A DNA stretch of 33,428 nucleotides from Clostridiales bacterium (GCA_021201535.1 JAJQEU010000032.1:1-33428), one strand, 5' to 3'. Shown: positions 23,781 through 32,633, counted from the stretch's first letter. Notes: generated by a model not told the origin, from the sequence alone. Numbers and translations are program-made.

Positions 23781-26700
23781 ATGGCATTTGCACACTTACA
23801 CGTCCACACGGAGTACAGTCTTCTGGACGGATCCAACAAGATAACCGAATATGTTGACCGGGTGAAAGAGCTCGGCATGACCGCCGCCGCGATCACGGAC
23901 CACGGCGTGATGTACGGCGTCATCGATTTCTACCGCGCCGCAAAAAAGGCCGGCATCCGACCGATCCTCGGATGTGAGGTTTATGTGGCGCCGGGATCCC
24001 GTTTTGACCGGGAGAAGAGCAGGGGCGACGACCGTTACTATCATCTGGTTTTGCTGGCGGAGAACGATATCGGCTATGCGAATCTCATGAAACTGGTTTC
24101 CATCGGATTTATCGACGGATACTACTATAAGCCCCGCGTGGACATGGATGTCCTGCAGCAGTACCACGAGGGGCTGATCGCGCTCTCGGCCTGTCTGGCC
24201 GGCGAGGTGCAGCGGTATCTGACGCGCGGCATGTACGAGGAGGCGAAGCAGGCGGCCTGCCGCTATGAGGCATGCTTCGGAAAAGGGAATTTTTTTCTGG
24301 AAATGCAGGACCACGGTATCTCCGATCAGACACTGGTCAACCAGCAGCTCATGCGGATGCATGAGGATACCGGGATTGATCTGGTGGTCACCAATGACGT
24401 CCATTACACGTATGCGGAGGATGTGGAGCCACACGATATCCTGTTGTGCCTGCAGACCGGAAAGAAGTTAAGCGATGAGGACCGCATGCGTTACGAGGGC
24501 GGCCAGTACTATGTAAAATCCGAGCAGGAAATGCGGGAGCTGTTTTCGTATGCCCCGGAGGCGCTGGACAATACGCAGAAGATCGCGGACCGGTGTCAGG
24601 TGGAGATCGAATTCGGTGTCACAAAGCTGCCCCGCTTTGACGTACCGGAGGGCTATACCTCCTGGGAATATTTAAACAGACTGTGCCGGGAAGGGCTTGC
24701 GAGGCGCTATCCGGAGGAACGGCTGCCGGAGCTCACAGAGAAGCTGGAGTACGAGCTCGGCGTGATTCAGGACATGGGATATGTGGACTATTTCCTGATC
24801 GTGTGGGATTTTATCCGTTTTGCCAGGGAGAACGGGATTGCGGTCGGCCCGGGCCGCGGCAGCGCGGCGGGCAGCCTGGTGGCTTATACGCTGGATATCA
24901 CGCAGCTTGACCCGATCCGGTACAATCTCCTGTTTGAGCGTTTCCTGAATCCGGAGCGCGTTTCCATGCCGGATATCGATGTGGATTTCTGCTATGAGAG
25001 ACGGCAGGAGGTCATTGACTATGTGGTCCGAAAGTATGGGGAGGACCGGGTCGTACAGATCGTCACATTCGGTACGCTCGCGGCGCGGGGGGTGATCCGC
25101 GACGTGGGGCGCGTGATGGATCTGCCTTATGCCGCCTGTGATAAAATCGCGAAGATGATTCCGAACGAGCTGGGGATTACGATCGACAAAGCACTGAAAA
25201 TGAACCCGGAACTGCGGGGGCTGTATGAATCTGATCCGGAGGTGACCAGGTTGATCGATATGGCGAAGCGGCTGGAGGGCCTGCCCCGCCATACGTCCGT
25301 GCATGCCGCGGGCGTCGTCATCAGTCAGAAATCGGTGGATGAGTATGTGCCGCTGTCCAGAGGCGCGGATGGTGTGATCACGACGCAGTTTACGATGACG
25401 ACACTGGAGGAACTGGGACTTTTAAAAATGGATTTTCTGGGACTCCGGACACTGACGGTCATTCAGGACGCCGTATCCAATGTGAAGACGACTCATGGCA
25501 TCAATCTGGATATGGAGCATCTAAACTACAATGACGCCGCGGTGCTGGCGTCTCTCAGTACCGGAAAATGTGACGGCGTATTCCAGCTTGAGAGCGCCGG
25601 CATGAAGAGCTTTATGAAGGAACTGAAGCCGCAGAACCTGGAGGATATGATCGCAGGCATCTCCCTGTACCGTCCGGGACCCATGGATTTCATCCCCGCC
25701 TATATACGTGGGAAAAACCATCCGGACGAGATCGTATACGACTGCCCGCAGCTGGAGCCGATCCTTGCGCCCACCTACGGCTGCATCGTCTACCAGGAGC
25801 AGGTGATGCAGATTGTCCGCGATCTGGCGGGATATACGCTGGGCAGGAGCGACCTGGTGCGCCGCGCCATGTCCAAAAAAAAGGGCGATGTGATGGCGCG
25901 GGAGCGCAAAAATTTTGTATACGGAAACGCGCAGGAGGGAGTGCCCGGCTGCATGGCGAACGGCATACCGGAGCAGGTGGCGAATAAGATTTTTGATGAG
26001 ATGACGGACTTTGCCAGGTACGCGTTTAACAAATCCCATGCGGCGGCCTACGCGGTGGTCTCCTACCAGACGGCGTTTTTAAAATATTACTATCCGGTGG
26101 AGTTTATGGCGGCGCTGATGACTTCCGTCATTGACAAATCGGTGAAGGTAGCTGAGTATATCCAGGTCTGCCGTCAGATGGATATTGCGGTGCTTCCGCC
26201 GGATATCAATGAGGGGCAGAGCGGTTTTTCGGTGTCGGGAACCTCGATCCGTTACGGTCTTTCCGCGATCAAGAGCGTGGGGCGGCCTCTGATCGAGGTG
26301 CTCATCGGAGAGAGGAAATCCGGAGGGAAGTTCCGTTCCCTGAAGGATTTTATCGAGCGCACGGCGGGGAAGGATGTCAATCGCAGGGCCATCGAGAATT
26401 TTATCAAGGCGGGTGCTTTTGACGGTCTGGGCGGCAGCCGTCGTCAGATGATGATGGTGTACGGATCTGTCCTGGATTCCGTGATACAGCAGCGTAAACG
26501 TTCCATGGACGGACAGATGTCCCTGTTTGACCTGGTTCCGGAGGAGGAAAAATCGCAGTTTGAGATCCGGTTTCCCGATGTGTCCGAATATCCGAAGGAA
26601 GAGCTTCTCGCCATGGAAAAAGAGGTGCTGGGTATTTATGTCAGCGGACATCCGCTGGAGGAGTATGAGGCAAAATGGCGCAAAAATATCACGCATGTGA

Positions 26701-27266
26701 CCAGCGATTTCGTGCTGGATGAGGAGACCGGGGAGGTCATCGCCAGAGACGGCGACCGGACGATGATCGGGGGAATGATCGCGGCAAAGACGATCAAATA
26801 TACAAAAAATAATCAGACCATGGCGTTTCTGACAATCGAAGACCTCTACGGTACGGTGGAGGTGATCGTTTTCCCGAGAGATTACGAGAAATACAGCCGC
26901 ATGATGGAACAGGATGCAAAGGTTTTTGTCCGCGGAAGGGTTTCCGTGGAGGACGAAAAGAACGGCAAGGTGATCTGTGAGAAGATGTATCCTTTTGACG
27001 AGGCGAAGCGGGAGCTCTGGATCCGGTTTGCCACAATGGAGAACTACCGGGAGCGGGAGTCAGAGGTGCTTGCCATCCTGCGCGAGTCGGACGGAAACGA
27101 CGCGGTGGTCTTTTATGTTGAGGAGAATCGCGCGATCCGCAGACTGGGCGCAAATATGGGGGTTTCGGCCGATGATGCGCTGATTTCTCTGCTGAATGAG
27201 AAAATAGGGTATGAGAATGTGAAAGTTTTGGAAAAAGCCATTGAAAAAAGAGAGAGAAAGTATTAA
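23781..27266 (+). CDS. dnaE: DNA polymerase III alpha subunit
   Basis: DnaE is a replicative DNA polymerase of the C family. The 1161-residue protein has the usual domain order: PHP domain (HLHVHTEYSLLDGS at residues 5-18, AAITDHGVMYG); palm with GPGRGSAAGSLVAY and catalytic aspartates Asp400 and Asp402 in PDIDVDF plus Asp551 in LKMDFLGLRTL; fingers (YRPGPMDFIPAYIRGK); a helix-hairpin-helix region near 830-880; and an OB fold near 960-1040 (MIGGMIAAKTI, AFLTIEDLYGTVEVIVFP). GAGGAA lies 8 nt before the ATG. Many Clostridia pair dnaE with PolC; polC is not seen here. The gene heads a run of plus-strand genes with pfp and fba. No clear terminator follows. Confidence 0.97.
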   Translation: MAFAHLHVHTEYSLLDGSNKITEYVDRVKELGMTAAAITDHGVMYGVIDFYRAAKKAGIRPILGCEVYVAPGSRFDREKSRGDDRYYHLVLLAENDIGYANLMKLVSIGFIDGYYYKPRVDMDVLQQYHEGLIALSACLAGEVQRYLTRGMYEEAKQAACRYEACFGKGNFFLEMQDHGISDQTLVNQQLMRMHEDTGIDLVVTNDVHYTYAEDVEPHDILLCLQTGKKLSDEDRMRYEGGQYYVKSEQEMRELFSYAPEALDNTQKIADRCQVEIEFGVTKLPRFDVPEGYTSWEYLNRLCREGLARRYPEERLPELTEKLEYELGVIQDMGYVDYFLIVWDFIRFARENGIAVGPGRGSAAGSLVAYTLDITQLDPIRYNLLFERFLNPERVSMPDIDVDFCYERRQEVIDYVVRKYGEDRVVQIVTFGTLAARGVIRDVGRVMDLPYAACDKIAKMIPNELGITIDKALKMNPELRGLYESDPEVTRLIDMAKRLEGLPRHTSVHAAGVVISQKSVDEYVPLSRGADGVITTQFTMTTLEELGLLKMDFLGLRTLTVIQDAVSNVKTTHGINLDMEHLNYNDAAVLASLSTGKCDGVFQLESAGMKSFMKELKPQNLEDMIAGISLYRPGPMDFIPAYIRGKNHPDEIVYDCPQLEPILAPTYGCIVYQEQVMQIVRDLAGYTLGRSDLVRRAMSKKKGDVMARERKNFVYGNAQEGVPGCMANGIPEQVANKIFDEMTDFARYAFNKSHAAAYAVVSYQTAFLKYYYPVEFMAALMTSVIDKSVKVAEYIQVCRQMDIAVLPPDINEGQSGFSVSGTSIRYGLSAIKSVGRPLIEVLIGERKSGGKFRSLKDFIERTAGKDVNRRAIENFIKAGAFDGLGGSRRQMMMVYGSVLDSVIQQRKRSMDGQMSLFDLVPEEEKSQFEIRFPDVSEYPKEELLAMEKEVLGIYVSGHPLEEYEAKWRKNITHVTSDFVLDEETGEVIARDGDRTMIGGMIAAKTIKYTKNNQTMAFLTIEDLYGTVEVIVFPRDYEKYSRMMEQDAKVFVRGRVSVEDEKNGKVICEKMYPFDEAKRELWIRFATMENYRERESEVLAILRESDGNDAVVFYVEENRAIRRLGANMGVSADDALISLLNEKIGYENVKVLEKAIEKRERKY

Positions 27267-27400
27267 AATGAACACGATTGTGAGTTGAGGATGATTCAGA
27301 CCCGCTGATCTGACAATGGATGACAGGTACAGAGATATTTACAGTACGTGATTCTTTTGTTGTCCGGGTTGTTCATACAGATATAAGGAGGATATATAGT

Positions 27401-28651
27401 ATGAAAAGAAATGTTATGGTAGGACAGTCGGGAGGACCGACTGCAGCGATCAACGCGAGTCTCGCAGGTATTTACATCACCGCGAAGGAGTGCGGAGCGA
27501 AGACGGTTTACGGCATGCTGAACGGTATACAGGGTCTGCTGGAGGGCAGATACATCGACCTCTCCGAGCATGTAAAGGATGATCTGGACGCGGAGCTCTT
27601 AAAGCGGACGCCGGCTTCTTTTCTCGGTTCCTGCCGTTATAAGCTTCCGGCAGCGGAGGGGAATGAAGAGGTATATGAGAAAGTCTTCGCGACGTTGAAG
27701 GAGTTGGACATTGAGGTGTTCATCTACATCGGCGGCAATGATTCCATGGATACGATCAACAAGCTCTCCAAGTACGGGCAGAGCGTCGGCAGCGAGATTC
27801 GTTTCATCGGCTGTCCGAAGACGGTTGACAATGACCTCGCGCTCACCGATCACACACCGGGATACGGCAGTGCGGCCAAATACATCGCCATTTCCATGAA
27901 GGAGCTGATCCGCGACAGTTTCACGATCGATTTCAAGCAGGGCATGTGTACGATCGTGGAGATCATGGGGCGCGACGCCGGCTGGCTGACAGGCGCGGCG
28001 GCGCTCTCGAAGGATGAGGACTGCGACGGGCCGGATCTGATCTATCTGCCGGAGGTCCCGTTTGATATAGAGAGCTTCAGGGAGAAGGTAAAGGTTCTTC
28101 TCGCGAAGAAAGTATCCGTTGTTGTCGCGGTCTCCGAGGGTATTCATACCGCTGACGGCACTTATGTATGTGAGCTCGGCAACAGTGTTGATTTCGTGGA
28201 CGCGTTCGGACACAAACAGCTGTCCGGCACCGCCTCTTATCTGGCTGGATATATCGCGAACGAGTTTGGCTGCAAGACACGCGCGATCGAGTTTTCCACG
28301 CTGCAGCGGGCAGGTTCCCATATCGCCTCCCTCACGGATACCAATGAGGGCTATGCAGCGGGTCGGGCTGCGATCCTGGCTGCGGATGAGGGCAAGACCG
28401 GCCTGATGGTTGTCTTTGAGAGACTGTCCAAGCATCCTTATGTGTGCGGTACGGGGCTTCGTGATGTGGATAAGATCGCGAACGACGAGAGAGTTGTTCC
28501 CAGAGAGTGGATCAACGAGGACGGCGATTATGTGACCGACGAGTTTCTGTCGTACGCGAAGCCGTTGATCCGGGGCGAGCTGGTTCCGATCATGGTGAAC
28601 GGTCTGCCGAAGCACCTGAACGTGCCGGACGGCCTGAGAGAGAGAAAGTGA
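27401..28651 (+). CDS. pfp: Pyrophosphate-type 6-phosphofructokinase
   Basis: This 416-residue phosphofructokinase probably uses PPi instead of ATP to phosphorylate fructose 6-phosphate, reversibly. The start is GQSGGPTAAINASLAG. At the donor-binding positions it has GGNDS (residues 111-115, Asp114 where ATP enzymes have Gly) and PKTVDND (139-145, Lys140 where ATP enzymes have Gly), the two established markers of PPi use. EIMGRDAGW is also typical of PPi enzymes. ATG at 27401 follows AAGGAGG at normal spacing; the in-frame ATG at 27320 lies in the intergenic region. The aldolase gene follows 53 nt downstream, and an ATP-type pfkA lies beyond it. It reads as a glycolytic pair with PPDK, which can also produce or consume PPi. 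Donor use is inferred from sequence only. Confidence 0.92.
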   Translation: MKRNVMVGQSGGPTAAINASLAGIYITAKECGAKTVYGMLNGIQGLLEGRYIDLSEHVKDDLDAELLKRTPASFLGSCRYKLPAAEGNEEVYEKVFATLKELDIEVFIYIGGNDSMDTINKLSKYGQSVGSEIRFIGCPKTVDNDLALTDHTPGYGSAAKYIAISMKELIRDSFTIDFKQGMCTIVEIMGRDAGWLTGAAALSKDEDCDGPDLIYLPEVPFDIESFREKVKVLLAKKVSVVVAVSEGIHTADGTYVCELGNSVDFVDAFGHKQLSGTASYLAGYIANEFGCKTRAIEFSTLQRAGSHIASLTDTNEGYAAGRAAILAADEGKTGLMVVFERLSKHPYVCGTGLRDVDKIANDERVVPREWINEDGDYVTDEFLSYAKPLIRGELVPIMVNGLPKHLNVPDGLRERK

Positions 28652-28704
28652 GCGTAAGCAATAGCACATAATAGTTATAATATATAAAAAGGAGGAACTT
28701 TATC

Positions 28705-29658
28705 ATGGGATTAGTTACCACAACCGAGATGTTCAAGAAGGCATATAACGGCGGTTACGCCATCGGCGCCTTCAATGTAAACAACATGGAGATTGTACAG
28801 GGAATCACGGAGGCTGCCGGAGAGCTGAACAGCCCGGTGATCCTTCAGGTATCGAAGGGAGCGCGTGCCTATGCGAACCACACCTATCTGGTGAAGCTGG
28901 TAGAGGCGGCGATCATCGAGAATCCGCAGATTCCGATTGCCCTTCACTTAGATCACGGCGACAGCTTTGAGCTGTGCAAGAGCTGCATCGACGGCGGATT
29001 TACGTCCGTTATGATCGATGCTTCATCCAAACCGTTCGAGGAGAATATCGAGATCACAAAGAAAGTCGTAGAGTATGCGCACGCGCACGGTGTAGTTGTA
29101 GAGGCAGAGCTCGGCACACTGGCAGGTGTTGAGGATGAGGTATCTGTAGAGGCCGGCAAGGAGATGTATACGCGTCCGGAGGAGGTTGAGGAGTTTGTTT
29201 CAAAGACCGGATGTGACTCACTGGCGATCGCGATCGGGACATCCCACGGCGCGTATAAGTTCAAACCCGGCACCAAGCCGCAGCTTCGCTTTGACGTTCT
29301 GGAGGAGTGCACAAAGAGACTGCCCGGATTCCCCATCGTACTTCACGGTTCTTCTTCCGTTCCGCAGGAGTTTGTCGAGATGGTGAACCAGTACGGCGGA
29401 AATATGCCGGGAGCCATCGGCGTTCCGGAGGATCAGCTTCGCCATGCCGCAGAGCTTTCGGTCTGCAAGATCAATATCGACTCCGATATCCGTCTCGCGA
29501 TGACGGGAAACATCCGCAAATACTTTGCGGAGCATCCGGATCATTTTGATCCCCGCCAGTATCTGAAACCGGCCCGCCAGGCGGTAAAGGATATGGTTGC
29601 CCACAAGATCACGAACGTGCTGGGAAGCGCCGGAAAGGCAGCGGATCTCACGAAATAA
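28705..29658 (+). CDS. fba: Class II fructose-bisphosphate aldolase
   Basis: The enzyme splits fructose 1,6-bisphosphate to dihydroxyacetone phosphate and glyceraldehyde 3-phosphate using zinc. The 317-residue protein has the class II markers: AIGAFNVNNME at the start, LHLDHGDSFE with catalytic Asp83 and zinc ligand His84, VEAELGTLAGVEDEV, IGTSHGAYK and IVLHGSSSVP with the further histidine ligands, and NIDSDIRLAMTG for phosphate binding. Length is slightly above the 285-310 common in Firmicutes. AAGGAGG precedes the ATG. It follows pfp by 53 nt and ends at a terminator before pfkA, so pfp-fba form a likely operon, perhaps with dnaE. Codon use is biased as in a highly expressed gene. Confidence 0.96.
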   Translation: MGLVTTTEMFKKAYNGGYAIGAFNVNNMEIVQGITEAAGELNSPVILQVSKGARAYANHTYLVKLVEAAIIENPQIPIALHLDHGDSFELCKSCIDGGFTSVMIDASSKPFEENIEITKKVVEYAHAHGVVVEAELGTLAGVEDEVSVEAGKEMYTRPEEVEEFVSKTGCDSLAIAIGTSHGAYKFKPGTKPQLRFDVLEECTKRLPGFPIVLHGSSSVPQEFVEMVNQYGGNMPGAIGVPEDQLRHAAELSVCKINIDSDIRLAMTGNIRKYFAEHPDHFDPRQYLKPARQAVKDMVAHKITNVLGSAGKAADLTK

Positions 29659-29765
29659 AAGGGAGTTCCGCGTCATCCGTTTGGTGGACGGAAGGATTGC
29701 GGGTGCAGTTGGCTTTCATAAGGAGGATGACTGCGAATCAGTCAATTTTACTCATGTATACAGAG

Positions 29766-29801
29766 AACCTCCGCTTTCTCATTTTGGGAAGCGGAGGTTT
29801 T
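29766..29801 (+). terminator. Rho-independent terminator after fba
   Basis: AACCTCCGCTT (29766-29776) pairs perfectly over 11 bp with AAGCGGAGGTT (29789-29799), ending in TTTT. It separates fba from pfkA by termination in the 198-nt gap. A smaller hairpin, TGACTG/CAGTCA, lies near 29727-29745. Confidence 0.8.
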
Positions 29802-29856
29802 ACAGCATAGGGCTTCGAATGGAGCGTTTTCTGGTTTTTATGAAGGAGGATCTGGT

Positions 29857-30831
29857 ATGTGTAAAGAGGTACAGACAATCGGCGTCCTGACGAGCGGCGG
29901 CGACGCGCCGGGTATGAATGCGGCCATCCGTGCGGTTGTCCGCGAGGGGATTGCGAGAGGGAAGACGGTGAAGGGGATCTGCAAGGGTTATACCGGTCTG
30001 CTTGCGGAGGAGATTATCGATATGGATACGCGAAGTGTGTCCAATATCCTGCAGCGCGGCGGCACGATCCTGCAGACCGCCCGCTGCCCGGAGTTCCTCA
30101 CGGAGGACGGTCAGAGGCGCGCGGCAAATATCTGCAGGAAGCACGGGATCGACGGGGTCGTCGTGATCGGCGGCGACGGTTCTTTCCGCGGCGCACAGAA
30201 GCTGGCGGCGCATGGGATCAACACCATCGGCATTCCCGGAACGATCGATCTGGATATCGCCTGCACAGACTATACGATCGGCTTTGACACGGCGGTCAAC
30301 ACGGCGATGGAGGCCATCGACAAGATCCGCGATACGGCATCCTCACACCAGCGCTGCAGTATTATCGAGGTGATGGGACGGCATGCCGGTTACATAGCCC
30401 TGTGGTGCGGTCTGGCGAACGGTGCGGAGCAGATCCTGATTCCGGAAAAATACGGTTACGACGAACAGAAGATTATCGATGACATCATCGCCAACCGTAA
30501 GCGCGGTAAAAAGCATTATATCATCGTCAATGCAGAGGGCGTCGGGGATACGCTTGGCATGGCAAAACGCTTCGAGGAGGCGACCGGCATGGAGACCCGG
30601 GCGACCATACTGGGATACATGCAGCGCGGCGGCAGCCCGACCTGCAAGGATCGCGTCTATGCGCTGACTATGGGAGCCATGGCGGTGGATCTTCTCTGTG
30701 CGGGGAAGAGCAACCGGCTGGTCGCTTATAAGAACGGGTCATTTGTTGATTTTGACATCGACGAGGCGCTGGCCATGACGAAGGATATCTCGGATTATCA
30801 GTTTAATGTCGGGGTGAATATGACGGTGTAG
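29857..30831 (+). CDS. pfkA: ATP-dependent 6-phosphofructokinase
   Basis: PfkA phosphorylates fructose 6-phosphate with ATP. The 324-residue protein is of normal bacterial length, with LTSGGDAPGMNAAIRAVVR at the start, GGDGSFRGA (Gly108, the ATP-type residue) at 105-113, PGTID with Gly128 (ATP-type), SSHQRCSIIEVMGRHAGYIAL and TILGYMQRGGSPTCKDR. The catalytic base would be Asp131. One oddity is that the normally invariant PGTIDND reads PGTIDLD here, Leu132 for Asn. GAAGGAGG precedes the ATG. The gene is separated from fba by a terminator. In related genomes pfkA often adjoins an RNA methyltransferase gene; here a toxin-antitoxin remnant lies between. Confidence 0.95.
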   Translation: MCKEVQTIGVLTSGGDAPGMNAAIRAVVREGIARGKTVKGICKGYTGLLAEEIIDMDTRSVSNILQRGGTILQTARCPEFLTEDGQRRAANICRKHGIDGVVVIGGDGSFRGAQKLAAHGINTIGIPGTIDLDIACTDYTIGFDTAVNTAMEAIDKIRDTASSHQRCSIIEVMGRHAGYIALWCGLANGAEQILIPEKYGYDEQKIIDDIIANRKRGKKHYIIVNAEGVGDTLGMAKRFEEATGMETRATILGYMQRGGSPTCKDRVYALTMGAMAVDLLCAGKSNRLVAYKNGSFVDFDIDEALAMTKDISDYQFNVGVNMTV

Positions 30832-30854
30832 AGGGGATCGAATGAAATAAGGCG

Positions 30855-30884
30855 TTGCCACTCAAAAAAATGAGGGAGTATCTT
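30855..30884 (+). promoter_or_regulatory. Possible promoter of the antitoxin gene
   Basis: TTGCCA (30855-30860) and TATCTT (30879-30884) are 18 nt apart in the 94-nt gap after pfkA. The match is imperfect. AT-rich composition and the short distance to the antitoxin ribosome binding site support it weakly. Confidence 0.3.
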
Positions 30885-30925
30885 CAAAAATTGTAGAGAT
30901 TCAAAAACAGAAAGGAGATCATAGA

Positions 30926-31141
30926 ATGAGCAACAGGGAAAGAATTGTGGAACTCTTAGACACCATTCCTGAATATAAGATTGGTTATATCCTGGCATAT
31001 GTTCAGGGCGTGGCGGCTGATGAGATGGCAGATAATGCTTTCTGTGAGCAATTACTGGCGGATTATGAGAGTGATCCGGATCCTGAAAAAGACGATACTT
31101 ATACGTTGGAAGAATGTAAAAAAGAGTGGGGGCTTGTCTGA
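30926..31141 (+). CDS. Antitoxin-like protein of a RelB/RelE-type pair
   Basis: The 71-residue acidic protein begins MSNRERIVELLDTIPEYKIGY and contains DNAFCEQLLADYESDPDPEKDD before a short C-terminal helix, EECKKEWGLV. It resembles small antitoxins that are encoded directly before RelE/ParE toxins in Clostridia: an N-terminal helical dimerisation part and an acidic tail that would cover the toxin. AAAGGAG lies about 8 nt upstream of the ATG. Its stop overlaps the toxin ATG as TGATG at 31139-31143, the typical coupling of these pairs. The gene is AT-richer than pfkA and the methyltransferase gene around it. The antitoxin role is inferred mainly from the neighbour and the coupling. Confidence 0.75.
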   Translation: MSNRERIVELLDTIPEYKIGYILAYVQGVAADEMADNAFCEQLLADYESDPDPEKDDTYTLEECKKEWGLV

Positions 31142-31392
31142 TGTACCAGATTATACTTAAGAAAAGAGCAAAGAAATTTATAGGTGATCTCCCCAAGAAT
31201 GAGTGAGAACGTATAGTTGCTGAGATTGAAAAACTGCCGGACGGTGAAGACATTAAACCAATGCAGGGGCATAAGAATTTGTTTCGGCTCAGAGTTGGCA
31301 GTTATCGTATACTTTACACGGTGGATAATAACCAGTATATAGTATTGGTCATTGATGCAGGAAATCGGGGCGATATATACAAGCGTTATTGA
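31141..31392 (+). pseudogene. RelE/ParE-type toxin gene with in-frame stop
   Basis: Translation from ATG 31141 gives MYQIILKKRAKKFIGDLPKNE and then TGA at 31204-31206 (codon 22). The same frame continues ERIVAEIEKLPDGEDIKPMQ, then HKNLFRLRVGSYRILYTVD and DAGNRGDIYKRY, a complete RelE-fold mRNA interferase of 83 codons up to the stop at 31390-31392. One base change, CGA to TGA, would explain the stop (Arg22), because relatives have a basic residue there. The toxin, which would cleave mRNA at the ribosome, is therefore probably dead while its antitoxin is intact. A sequencing error or rare readthrough are alternatives. Confidence 0.82.
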
Positions 31393-31418
31393 ACAGTGGA
31401 GTTTTTTTAATAAAGGCT

Positions 31419-32264
31419 ATGATTACAAGTACCGCAAATGCTCAGGTAAAAAATCTGGTACAACTGAAAAAGAAATCGAAGGAGCGCAGACGGCAGCAGG
31501 TCTATGTGGTGGAGGGTATACGTATGTTCACGGAAGCACCTGTCGACCGGATCGAGAGGATCTATGTCTCCGCTTCCTTTGCCGCGGACAGTGCCCATGC
31601 GAAGTTACTGCAGAGTAAAGAGGGAGTATCCGTCCCGGCCGGCTCTGCCGTAAACAGCTTCCGCACACAGCTGATACAGGACAGGCGGGTCGAGATCCTG
31701 GCGGATTCCGTGTTTGACTATGTGTCTGACACGAGGACGCCGCAGGGAATTCTCTGCCTGATGCGGATGGAGAATCACGCTCCGGACGAACTGTTCCGTT
31801 CCGAAAACGGCGTCTGGCTGGTTCTGGAAAATCTCCAGGATCCCGGTAATCTGGGAACCATGTTCCGCACGGGGGAGGGCGCCGGGATCTCCGGCGTGAT
31901 CATGGATGCCTGCACGGCGGATATCTATAATCCGAAGACGATCCGCTCTACCATGGGAAGCATTTACCGCATTCCCTTCCTGATCACGGAGGATCTGCCG
32001 GGCATGCTTCACAGGATGAAATCCGGCGGCATCCGTGTGTTTGCCGCGCATCTGGAAGGAAGCGTCTGCTATGATGAACCCGATTATACGAAGGGAACGG
32101 CATTCCTGATCGGGAATGAGGGAAACGGCCTGACAGAGGAGGCGGCTTCGCTTGCGGACGCGCATATCCGCATTCCCATGAATGGACAGGTGGAGTCTCT
32201 GAACGCGGCGATGGCAGCAGGGCTTCTGATGTACGAGGCAGAGCGGCAGAGGCGGAGAAACTGA
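31419..32264 (+). CDS. SpoU/TrmH-family RNA 2'-O-methyltransferase
   Basis: This family transfers a methyl group from S-adenosylmethionine to a ribose 2'-hydroxyl in rRNA or tRNA, using a knotted fold. The 281-residue protein has an N-terminal substrate-binding region (ITSTANAQVKNLVQLKKKS, VYVVEGIRMF) and the three SPOUT motifs: LENLQDPGNLGTMFRTGEGAG, FLIGNEGNGLTEEA and IPMNGQVESLNAAMAAGLL. ATG at 31419 begins at the conserved N-terminus; only a weak AAAGG sits 2 nt upstream, and the in-frame TTG at 31389 overlaps the toxin stop. Poor initiation sequence may reflect coupling to the gene before or disruption by the toxin-antitoxin insertion. RlmB-like and TrmH-like targets cannot be told apart. 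Confidence 0.9.
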   Translation: MITSTANAQVKNLVQLKKKSKERRRQQVYVVEGIRMFTEAPVDRIERIYVSASFAADSAHAKLLQSKEGVSVPAGSAVNSFRTQLIQDRRVEILADSVFDYVSDTRTPQGILCLMRMENHAPDELFRSENGVWLVLENLQDPGNLGTMFRTGEGAGISGVIMDACTADIYNPKTIRSTMGSIYRIPFLITEDLPGMLHRMKSGGIRVFAAHLEGSVCYDEPDYTKGTAFLIGNEGNGLTEEAASLADAHIRIPMNGQVESLNAAMAAGLLMYEAERQRRRN

Positions 32265-32366
32265 CCTGTCCGCCGGGCCGTCATGATCTTAGACGCTTAC
32301 AAACGAATTTTTGTGCAAAATGGCGAAATTTTTTTCAGTTTATCTGGGTCAGGAGGGAGTGATTTC

Positions 32367-32633
32367 ATGTTTTGTCTGTGGGCAAAGGAGTGGAAGGATA
32401 ACCGCATGGTGCGCGATCTGACTGTCTGTGACGACAGTGATGACACCCGCACGCACAAGGTCTTTCACGCGCTGGATGAGGTGTGCTATGCCTTTGATCT
32501 GGGGAAACCCATCTGGCTGGACGCAACTGTGAAAGAGTTTCAGCGTCATGCAAAGGCGCGGTTTTATCAGGACAGTTTTATCGAGAATATTCCGTTTGAT
32601 TTTCTCGAAATTCAAGTGATAGAAGAAGATTAG
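32367..32633 (+). CDS. Conserved hypothetical protein, 88 residues
   Basis: A small acidic protein starting MFCLWAKEWKDNRMVRDLTV, with the segments THKVFHALDEVCYAFDL and KPIWLDATVKEFQRHAK before an acidic end EIQVIEED. I recall similar short proteins of unknown function in Lachnospiraceae, but cannot name a domain. No signal peptide, membrane segment or metal motif is evident. AGGAGGG about 9 nt upstream fixes the ATG at 32367; an in-frame ATG at 32283 has no ribosome binding site. It lies about 100 nt after the methyltransferase gene, possibly in the same transcript. Confidence 0.75.
   Translation: MFCLWAKEWKDNRMVRDLTVCDDSDDTRTHKVFHALDEVCYAFDLGKPIWLDATVKEFQRHAKARFYQDSFIENIPFDFLEIQVIEED

Noticed and set aside
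28676-28681. TATAAT before fba as a promoter
   Set aside because: No -35 element at a suitable distance, and the start of transcription would fall inside the ribosome binding site.
29720-29812. Possible 27-codon frame after AAGGAGG between fba and pfkA
   Set aside because: The ATG directly abuts the putative ribosome binding site and the frame runs through the terminator hairpin.
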